Positions 45,610 through 54,700 of a stretch of 64,000 nt of DNA are shown here, one piece after another. The notes beneath the pieces were generated by a model. That model had not been told where the DNA came from. It searched no databases and saw nothing but the letters and a program-made list of their open reading frames with translations. The number at the start of each line of letters is the position of its first letter. The first letter of the stretch is position 1. The DNA comes from Clostridia bacterium (GTDB lineage Bacteria; Bacillota; Clostridia; Christensenellales; Aristaeellaceae): assembly GCA_017429695.1 (NCBI GenBank), contig JAFROK010000001.1:21725-85724 (forward strand), given 5' to 3'. Both the position numbers and the translations under genes were made by a program.

Positions 45610-46170
45610 ATGCAGGAGACAGATGAAGCCATCTATCGCCGCTATCTGCAGTCCCATGATAACGATGATCTCCGCCTGCTCTTTGACCGGCACCGGGAAA
45701 GCCTGGTGCTGTTTCTGCGGGGATTTGTCCGCCGGGAGGAAGACGCCGAGGACCTGATGATGGACACCTTCGCCGTCGTGGCATCCGGAACAGCCCGGTT
45801 TTCCGGGAAAAGCAGCTTCAAAACCTGGATGTTCGCCATTGCCCGGAACCGGGCCATGACCTTCCTGCGCAAAGCCAGCCGGGAGATTGCCACCCCGCAG
45901 GAACCGAAGACGCAGGAGGATTCCGCGCCGGAATTTGAGCTGCTCCGCCGGGAAAAGAACCTGGAACTATACCGGGCCATGGAAACCCTGCCGGATGAAT
46001 ACCGCCAGGCGCTGTACCTGGTGTATTTTGAGCAGATGATGCAGGACGAGGCCTGCCGCGTGATGCGGAAGAGCAAAAAGCAGATGTATAACCTGACCGA
46101 GCGCGGACGCAGCGCGCTCCGGGAAACCCTGAAAAGCATGGGATTTGAAAACGCCGCGGAAGGAGCGTGA
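45610..46170 (+). CDS. ECF-type sigma-70 family RNA polymerase sigma factor
   Basis: 186 residues. Region 2 (about 20-90) holds DLMMDTFAVVASGTARFSGKSSF and FKTWMFAIARNRAMTFLRK, which bind core polymerase and the -10. Region 4 (about 125-180) has LPDEYRQALYLVYFEQM and a helix-turn-helix (QDEACRVMRKSKKQMYNLTERGR) for the -35. A Glu/Pro-rich linker lies between. It starts the coupled unit sigma, eight-helix protein, PrsW. No classic anti-sigma gene with a ZAS motif follows. Confidence 0.93.
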   Translation: MQETDEAIYRRYLQSHDNDDLRLLFDRHRESLVLFLRGFVRREEDAEDLMMDTFAVVASGTARFSGKSSFKTWMFAIARNRAMTFLRKASREIATPQEPKTQEDSAPEFELLRREKNLELYRAMETLPDEYRQALYLVYFEQMMQDEACRVMRKSKKQMYNLTERGRSALRETLKSMGFENAAEGA

Positions 46171-46175
46171 ACGTC

Positions 46176-46961
46176 ATGACGGAGGAAATCCTGGAGAATA
46201 TCCTGGATATCCTGGATGTCGTGATGACCGCCGGCATTGTGATCTGGATGATTCCCATGTTCCGCAGGACCCGGCAGCCGCTGACCGTCGCGTTTTATTA
46301 TTTTGCCATGGTCAGCCTGATGCTGACCAACGCCTACTGGCTGGCCCATTCCCTGATCCGGCCGGATATGCGTATGCCGATGGCTGCCAATACCATCGGG
46401 GAGTGCGCGGTGTTCCTTCTCCTGTCCGCCGCGATGAACTCTGTATTTCCGGACCGGAAGTTCTCCTTCACGCCGCAGCATGCCGGCGCGATTCTTTTTG
46501 CCATCGCGTCCATTGCCCTGTGGATCGTCTGGTCCGGAGAATGGATCCAGGACATCCTGGGCGGCGTCATATTCGGCTATTTCATTTGCGTCTGCGTCCG
46601 GGATCTCCGGGAAACCGGCGCATTCAGCAAAAAGGAATGGATCGCCATCGGCGTTACCTGTGCCGGATTCATGGCCATATTCGCGGCAGTAGCCACCATG
46701 GAGGAGGAACCGCCAGCGGTGATTGCCGGTTACATCTTCATGTTTGCCATGATGATCTTCTTCCTGTACAAAACCATCCGCTGCATCCGTAAAAGGGAAA
46801 GCGCTGAAAAACAGATGGTCCTGGCGGTATCCTCCTATGCCTGCTGCATGAGTGGGGTCTATATGAGTTCCGGATACTGGTACAGCGCGGCGGAACTGAT
46901 CTGCCTTTTAACCCTTCCGTTGATGTTCCATGCTTTCCGGGAGGAGGCGAAACACGCATGA
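46176..46961 (+). CDS. Polytopic membrane protein between sigma factor and PrsW-like protease
   Basis: 261 residues from ATG 46176, with AAGGAG 10 bases upstream. About eight transmembrane helices with short loops, ending in a basic cytosolic tail (AFREEAKHA). I do not recognise the family. Its stop overlaps the prsW start (ATGA), and its start follows the sigma stop by five bases. It may be a sensor or the membrane partner that holds the sigma factor, but this is inference from position. Confidence 0.72.
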   Translation: MTEEILENILDILDVVMTAGIVIWMIPMFRRTRQPLTVAFYYFAMVSLMLTNAYWLAHSLIRPDMRMPMAANTIGECAVFLLLSAAMNSVFPDRKFSFTPQHAGAILFAIASIALWIVWSGEWIQDILGGVIFGYFICVCVRDLRETGAFSKKEWIAIGVTCAGFMAIFAAVATMEEEPPAVIAGYIFMFAMMIFFLYKTIRCIRKRESAEKQMVLAVSSYACCMSGVYMSSGYWYSAAELICLLTLPLMFHAFREEAKHA

Positions 46962-47590
46962 TCTATGCAGAAAACATCCTGCTGTGCATTGCGTCCCCGC
47001 TGCTTCTGTCCCTCTTTTTCCTGCGGAAAACCGTCAGGAGATTTGTGGGATGCACCTTGATCGGCATGGGCATCTGCCTGCTTTCCGCCTATATCAGCGG
47101 ATATATGTACCAGATTGTGGAACTGGAGGAAAGCGAAACATCCATCTTCATTTCACCCATTGTGGAAGAGATCATGAAGCTGCTGCCACTTTTATTCGTG
47201 CTGTTCCTGTTTGAACCGGATGACCGGTCTTTCATGGATGTGGGCCTGGGGATCGGCGTCGGCTTCGCCACGTTTGAAAACTGTTGCTATATCCTTTCTT
47301 CCGGCGCGGAGAGCCTGCCGTATGTCCTGATCCGCGGCCTGGCGGTCGGCGTGATGCACATCGTGACCATGGAGGCAGTTTCCCTGGCCCTGGTGATGTC
47401 AAGAAGATACAAGATGCTTTCCGTTCCCGGCATCGCCGGCGCACTGACCTGCTCCATGATTTTCCATGCCCTGTATAACCTGCTGGTATCCGAACCCGGC
47501 CTGTCCGCTACCATCGGCTACATCCTGCCGATCATCGCCGCCGCAGGCCTGTACGCCCTGCACCGGGCCAACAGGCAAAAGAAGGCATAG
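46958..47590 (+). CDS. PrsW-like intramembrane metalloprotease
   Basis: 210 residues, about six helices, with the PrsW family motifs in order: SPIVEEIMKLLP (Glu70-Glu71), GFATFENCCY, GVMHIVTMEAVSLAL (His134) and SMIFHALYNLL. In Bacillus PrsW makes the first cut in anti-sigma RsiW and so starts release of SigW. Here it is translationally coupled in a sigma operon, which strongly suggests the same kind of control for this ECF factor. Confidence 0.85.
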   Translation: MIYAENILLCIASPLLLSLFFLRKTVRRFVGCTLIGMGICLLSAYISGYMYQIVELEESETSIFISPIVEEIMKLLPLLFVLFLFEPDDRSFMDVGLGIGVGFATFENCCYILSSGAESLPYVLIRGLAVGVMHIVTMEAVSLALVMSRRYKMLSVPGIAGALTCSMIFHALYNLLVSEPGLSATIGYILPIIAAAGLYALHRANRQKKA

Positions 47591-47697
47591 ATATTACAAT
47601 TCTGTTAAATCTGAAAATTCACAGAGTAAAATCCGAAAAATCCGCGACTAATAGACGGAGATCTATTTTTATACCCTAAGACGGGGAGGAAAAAACA
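47591..47697 (+). promoter_or_regulatory. Leader between the sigma unit and the exoprotein unit, candidate ECF promoter
   Basis: No terminator is seen after the protease gene. The leader holds CACAGAGTAAAATCC and CGCGACTAATAGACGG and then GGGGAGG before GTG 47698. The region lacks a good sigma-A pair, so it may be read by the adjacent ECF factor or by read-through. This is not proven. Confidence 0.35.
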
Positions 47698-48048
47698 GTG
47701 AAATATAATCCGGAAACGGAATTTGCGGAAATTCTCCGCAGAAGCAAAACGCTTCAGGTTCAGAAGGAGCGCAGGAAGATCCAGACGATTGGCATTTCCT
47801 GCTCCACGCTCTTCGCCCTGGCGATTCTTGCCGTCGGCATGCTGCGGGGCGAAGGCGGGCAGCTGGAGGGAACAAGGACAACATTCGGTTCTTTCCTGCT
47901 TCCGACAGACGCCGGCGGCTATGTGATCGCCGCGGTGGCCGCCTTTGCGGTGGGCGTCCTGGTGACCGCGATCTGCATCCGGAAGCGGAACAAAGCAACC
48001 AGCGCAGAAGCAGAGGAGCAGGAGCCGAAGGAGGCGGAGCGTCCATGA
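47698..48048 (+). CDS. Small two-helix membrane protein, possible anti-sigma factor
   Basis: 116 residues from GTG 47698. A 30-residue basic N-terminus (FAEILRRSKTLQVQKERRK) precedes a helix (about 33-48), a short outside loop, a second helix (about 74-94) and an acidic, Glu-rich tail. Cytosolic helical end plus membrane helix fits a small anti-sigma protein that a PrsW-type protease could cut, but there is no ZAS motif. It is coupled by ATGA to the secreted protease. The alternative is a subunit or chaperone for that protease. Confidence 0.7.
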   Translation: MKYNPETEFAEILRRSKTLQVQKERRKIQTIGISCSTLFALAILAVGMLRGEGGQLEGTRTTFGSFLLPTDAGGYVIAAVAAFAVGVLVTAICIRKRNKATSAEAEEQEPKEAERP

Positions 48049-48776
48049 GACGACAGGCCTCAACGGAAAGGGGCGTTTCAGGAGGAAGATACGGCCTCAA
48101 AGTACGAACCGCCATCCTCCTGGTGTTCCTGCTGCTGATGACAATCATCACAGGCGCCGCAGCGGAAAGCCCGCCGGGAACCGGATTCTCCCGAAACCCG
48201 GCCGCGATTGAAACAGCCGCCGCCTCGGCGGTCCGCCTGGAAGTCTACGACCGGGACGGAAACCGGATCGGCACCGGCAGCGGATTCGCGGCATTCGAAC
48301 CGGCCGTGCTGGTGACCGCCGCCCATGTGATCGTAAACATGGACCACATGATCGCCACGAAGGACGACGGCACCACCTTCCGGATTGACCGGGCCTACGA
48401 CGCGGACACGAACGCAGATGTTGCGATCTGCGAACTGCCGGAAGACGCCGGCCTTCCCCCGCTGAAATGGTCCAGAGAAGCCCCGGCAAGGGGAGAGCCG
48501 GCAACTGCGATCGGCAGCCAGTTCGGCCTGATCAACCTAGTGACGATGGGCAATGTCTGCGGAAGATGGGAAGCTGGCGGAGTGAACTGGATCCTGTTCA
48601 CCGCACCGGTCTCCGGCGGAAGCAGCGGCGGCCCGCTGCTAAACGACGAAGGCAACGTGATGGGCGTGATCACCGGCACCTACGATAAAGCACAGAACCT
48701 TAACCTGGCCGCCCCCTATGAAGCGGCAGCGAAACTATACGGAACAGACAACGACGAGGGAGGAACTTCAAAATGA
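48045..48776 (+). CDS. Secreted or membrane-tethered trypsin-like serine protease
   Basis: 243 residues. A helix at about 21-40 (RTAILLVFLLLMTIITGAAA) is an export signal. The triad is complete: His94 in LVTAAHVIV, Asp125 in NADVAICEL, Ser194 in GGSSGGPLLN. There is no PDZ domain, so it differs from HtrA. It overlaps the giant surface protein gene by ATGA, which suggests that the giant is its substrate. Confidence 0.9.
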   Translation: MRRQASTERGVSGGRYGLKVRTAILLVFLLLMTIITGAAAESPPGTGFSRNPAAIETAAASAVRLEVYDRDGNRIGTGSGFAAFEPAVLVTAAHVIVNMDHMIATKDDGTTFRIDRAYDADTNADVAICELPEDAGLPPLKWSREAPARGEPATAIGSQFGLINLVTMGNVCGRWEAGGVNWILFTAPVSGGSSGGPLLNDEGNVMGVITGTYDKAQNLNLAAPYEAAAKLYGTDNDEGGTSK

Positions 48777-51700
48777 CGAGCACCAAAAGATTCATTCGCC
48801 TGATGGCAGCCCTGCTGGCCCTGATCTTCGTGGTCAACACGGCCCCCCTGGCCGCCCTTGCAGAAAGCATGAATGAGCCGGAAGCTGCTGCTGAACAACC
48901 GGCGGAGCATGAGCACGACCACGATCATGACCATGACCATGATCATGAGAAGGATGCCGAAGAAACCGGGGAAGGCATCATTTCGCAGCTCGCAGACGGC
49001 GAAGGGAATACGCTCTACCGCGAGGTGAAGTTCGCCCTGCCGGACGGCCTGACCGATGAAGAAGCTGAGGAAATCACCCTGCCGGAAACGAAAATGGTGG
49101 AAAACGGTTCCCTGGTCTTCGCAGTTCCCCAACCGGAACAGGAACACTATACTTTCGGCGGCTGGTACTACGACCCGGCACTGACGGAACCGGCGGACGG
49201 TTGGGATGTCATCGACCGCAATATGACACTTTATCCCGCCTTCGTGGCAATCCAAAGCCAGAGCGAGGATGACAACAAGCTGAATTTCATTTCCGACCTG
49301 GATGTGGAACCGGATTTCCAGGTTCAAATTGTTGCATATAACCTGACGGAAGATGAAATCCGGGAAAGAATCAAAGTCACCAACATGAATAAGGCCGACG
49401 ACAACGAAGAATTCACCCTGGAACGACTTGAACCGGATTTGTATACCCTGATCCCGGACGAGGAGCTGCGCGCCCGGGCGTTGGAAACGGTGCAGGCCTA
49501 CCTGGACGAGGATCTGGATACCACCCTGACAGAAGGCCTGAAGCAGATATCCGTCGAGGAACCGGAAGTTGAACTGACGCCGGAAGAACAAATGGAGGCA
49601 CTCCATGCTTCCGCGGAACGAACCGCGGATGAAGAGGCGCGGGCCAGAGCCCCTCAAAAATATACCGGGGAACCCGCACTTGATGAAACGGTCATCAACG
49701 AACTGGTGTTTTATTACGCTCCCTATGAAATGATCGATACGGAAGCCATGCAGATGGCGGATATGGTGCGGCGCGCCCGGAATGCGGGCTTCGATCCGAA
49801 AGCCATTACAGCCACCCAGCTGGTCAGCATCATGACAGAAGACGAGCTGGAAGCAGCCGGGATTACGGATCCGTCCGCGGTCAGCGACGGCGGCGGAACG
49901 ATGAACCTGGAAGAGTATCTCCGCCCGTACCTCAAATTCCTGCCGGTGATGCATTACGTGGTGCAGCCGAAGGGCGGGGCATGGGGCCGGGGATTCATGC
50001 ACCAGATTGAAATCCTTGATACGGAATATCTCCGCTTTTCCCGTTACGGCGAGGAAACAGGCAAGTACGTCATTTACCATAACATTACCGTTCATCAGGA
50101 CAATTTCAACAATATCCGGTTCAACAGCGACATGATTTACCTGCCTGCCAGCGAGGTGGAGGGTGTTGTGCTGGACTGCGGCCTTGTCCGCGCCGAAGGA
50201 AATACTGCGGAAGGCCTGAATATGGTCGAAAACGATGACCAGGGCGTACTCACCTATTCCGGCGGCCAGACCATTCCCGTCGGGACGACCGTGGTGGTAT
50301 ACGACGGAACGATCGGTGAAAACGGAAACGTGGAAGGTTCCGTCGGCTATTTCAACATCACGGCAGACATGGGCAACGGGCAGTATGCTTATGAAGGACC
50401 GGAATTCACCGACGTTGTCTTTATTCCGAATGTGATCCCGGTAAAGGATAACGGCCGGTTCAGCGAGGGCCAGATGCTGATTCCGTCCGACCAGCTGAGA
50501 TTTACCGGGGAAATTTACCAGACACTGAAACTGGATGAAAACACCGTTGTGGAGCCCGGAGATTATGTCGCAGCATACACCGGCGACCTGAACAATCCGG
50601 ATTCACTCGCTCTGACCGGATACGGCCTTATCAGGACGGTTGCGGAGGACCAGGACGGCCTCTTCGTCAGCTATGATATCGTCGGCGCGAATGACATCGA
50701 AAATGCCATTTCCATGTTCAACCGCCAGGACAACCTGGATATTCCCATGACGGACGAAGACCTGGAAAAGGCATGCCGCCTGCTGGAAGAGGATGTCCTG
50801 AAGAGCGGTTTTGTAGAGAAATCAGCGGAACACATCAAAAAACTGATCACGGCGGATGAAGAAGACATCCTGCCCGATTCGGAATATGCCAACGCACTGA
50901 CGGAACTGAAATTCCAGCGCGAAGACGGGAGTGAAATCTCCCTGGACGAAGTCCGCGGCCTGGCAGGCGGGAGCCGGGTTTCATTCGGGCCGCCAACCAT
51001 CAAATTCAATCCATCGCTGGCACTGCAGCATTTCGATGGCTCCGGCGTCCGGTTCGAGGCTGCTATCGTATTCCAGCTTGACATTGAAATGAACGACAGT
51101 TCCCAGCTTGAACTCAAGGTTGTGGCCCTGCTTGAACTGGAAATCCACCTGAGCTATTCTGCCGGCGTTACCGCCGATATCGATTACGCGCTGGGAATCT
51201 TTCCGTATCCGGAAGAAATCTACGGTAAAGCAGGCGTTGAAGCAGGTGTCTATGTGGGCGTCGGCGTTACCGTAACGCTTCAGACGGTCGAGAAAGAAGG
51301 CCCAGACGCGAAGGAAGTGCTGGAGGGTCTGGGCACAGGAGACCTGCTGGATACCAAGGGATATGTTATAGACGGCGCCGAGAAGAAAGATATCGTCCAG
51401 GATATCGGAAAAATCGGACTGATGAGCCAACAGCTCGGACCGATTGCCGACATGGCCAGGATCGGCGGCGCCGGCGGCGACGGCCTCGGCATCAGCAAAA
51501 TCCCGGGCCAGAAACCGGATTACTGGGGCGTTACCGATACGGAAGACGGAACGCAAGTCGACGGCTGGCAGGAAATGGAAAACAGCGTGGGCGGCACGTT
51601 TGAGGAGAAATACTCCAATTTCCTGCAGGATTCAGGCGCCGAGTATGTGCCGCTCTTCGAGCGGGAGATCTTCACATTCGAAATCCACGATCCATCCGGC

Positions 51701-54700
51701 ATTATGGCGGCTTCCCTGGGACTGAGCATCTTTGTTGATTTCCAGCTGAATGTCATGCTGGGCGCATCCGCCACCTACGAGAACTGCAAAGAGGCTTCCG
51801 TCAGCTTCTCAGTTTTCCATCCAACCAGCAAGAGCCATGTCGGAGATACCAAACCGCCCTGTGCCCAGATTGACTTCTACATCTTCGGTATGGTCGGAAT
51901 CAAAGCCGGTGTCGCGCTTGATTTCCGCATCGGGATTATCAGCACGCGGATCGCTTCCATCGGCATTGTGGTTAAGGTAGGCCTATATATTGAATTCTAC
52001 GGCTTCTTCTACATCGCTTACAAGTGCAAGTGGTACACCGTTCCGGACGGGAAAGACAAAGACGGAAACGACAAAACGAAAACAAAAAAAGAAGAAAGCA
52101 CTGAAATGTTCGGTGCTATGCGGCTTGAGGTGGGCATTTTCCTGGATATCCTGTTCCGTGCCCAGCTGGGCGGCGGAGCGTTACAGAAGGATGCCGAAAT
52201 CTACAGCGCGAAATGGCCGCTCCTGGCCCTTGGACCGGACTACATACCGATCGACTTCCTGATTGAAGAGGTTGATGACAGCCTGAATCTCAACATTGAA
52301 CCGAGACAGGGTGACAATGACAAACGGGAATCAACCGCGACGAACGTGATCGGCGGCGCATCTATCCAGGTGCCGGACGATCTGTTCCAGATCAAGCAAC
52401 TTCAGATCAGCACCGGTGAACTGTCCATTGAAAACAAGGACAAAACAAAAGCTTATAACCACCGCAGCGGAAGCTTCGTCGCGGGTGACGTGAGATACTA
52501 CCAGATGGATGAAGAATGCTTCCACGTCACCTTCACACCGAAAGGTGCAAATTTCGGCGAGCCAACCGACGAGGATCTTGCCAAGGGCGGATTCCTGTAT
52601 GAACCCTACAACAATACCATTTATGCCAAACCTTCCAATAAGGAAGCCAATGAGCTCTGGGGTGAATTCGAGTTTAAGTATTACCAGACAAACGATCCCA
52701 CAAAGGAAGACGCGGAACTGAGCTACGGCGCCGGCTTCAGCCTGAACACCCGGGAGATCAGCCGCACCGTGCGCGTCCACTGGAAGGGCGAGCTTGTGAA
52801 CGGCTCGGCAGATATCTATATCTCAAAAAGTGCGCTGGAAGAAAGGCTTGAAAAGGATGTTCCGGCATTTAAGAAATCCTTTGAAGGACTTGAAGGAGCG
52901 GAAATTGTGACCACAACCTACGCCCGGAGCATGAAGGCGCTGGACTATCTCACTTTTTCCAATGATCCGGGAATCCGGGATAAGTATTTTACCAAAGAGG
53001 AATACAGCATTCCGTTTGACGGGTTTGACGGTGTTACCTATTACCTGAACGCCCGAAAACTGGCACAGGATTACCCCAGTTACCGGCTGGCTTTTTCCAA
53101 GGAGAAATACAACTATGCTTCCCTGGCGGAATACAAAAACCGGTATAATAACGGGTATTCGGATAAATGGACAGAAATCGGACGCTTCATCTATTACGAA
53201 TCTACCCAGGGCCAGGCAGAGAATGAGGAAGACAGTAAGGGCTGGATGCTCGTCATGCCGAACGACCCGTACCTGTACTACACGATGTGCGAAAACGGGA
53301 CGAAGGTCGAACTGTATTTCATCAAAGGATATACGGAAACAGACTGGTATATCCTGGACGAAAATTATGATTTCGAAGAGCCGGAAGCTTTCGCCTACCA
53401 GGTCGAAATCCTTAGCAGCCAGAACGCCATGGACAATATGCCGGCATCTGTCCGGAAAGTATACGAAACCGACCAGGAAGGCTATGAATATGTCTGGTAC
53501 AGCTATTCAGACACCCAGAATCTTTATCAGAACACCCGTGCACATTATTACAATGGGAAGACCTACGCAGGACGGGTATTGAATTTCAAGGAAAACGAAA
53601 GCAAGTCTGTCGGAGCGACGACATGGAGTATCGGCAAGAATTATATCTATACGGACAACACATTAACGTGTATGCCCAGGCCTGAAGACTTCATTTACAA
53701 TCCAAGCCTGTGGGAAAAGGTGACAGACGAAACCCTGATTCCGCTGGCTTCCACGGTATATTTTGCAATTCGCGTACCGAAAACATTCACAGTTACATAC
53801 CTGTTCGAAGACGGCGGTAAGTATACCGAAAAGTTCCGCTTCGGCGATGATCTGCAAATCGGTTTTTGGCCGACGAAAGACCACTATACGTTCCTCGGAT
53901 GGTTTGGATTCGAAGACGGTGTACAGTATACAGACGCAGTGAATAAAGGCATTGAAGCCATCACCACCATGCCTGCCAGGGATCTGACGCTATATCCTCT
54001 TTATCTGGGAGATCCGGTGACAATCAACTGGAGTTTCAGGGGAAAGACATACTCGTCCCAGGTCCGGGTCGGTGACAGAATGCTGAGCGGCGCACCGGAT
54101 CTGTCCAAAGAGATCCCCGAGGGGAAGGAAGTGATCTGGTTTGGAGGGTACAATTACAGATACCGGGTTGCGAATGATGAGATCGTCGAATATTATTTGG
54201 ACGGCTGGACATATAAAGGACGCGTTTACGGTTATAAGGTTTCCATAATCGATGAACGGAAATATATTAACTCTTACAAATATAATCAATTACTATCGGA
54301 GTACCAAAATGCAAAAAAAATGCTTAAGTTTTTTAGAAAAGCTGACCTCATAAATTACATCATGCAAAAAGGTTTAGTCGGTTCGAAACTATATTTTGCA
54401 TCAGAAGAAGATGCTCCGGTATATATTTTGCCGATTGATACAAGTCAAGTTGAACCGAATCCGGGGTATGATATGTACCTTGCTACCGAAGATGGTACGG
54501 AAATCACTAATTCAACACGTATGCCTGCAGAAGATCTGAGGCTATATGTTAAGTGGCGGCCTAAAGAATATACGTATGCATGGGTGGTAAGAGAGACTCA
54601 TTATGATGAAGAACAGGAAAAGGAAGTTGCCACCTATCAGAAGCTGGACGTTGTCAAGTCCCAGGCAGTTGTAAAAACCATCGGGGATATCCGGCCCGAA

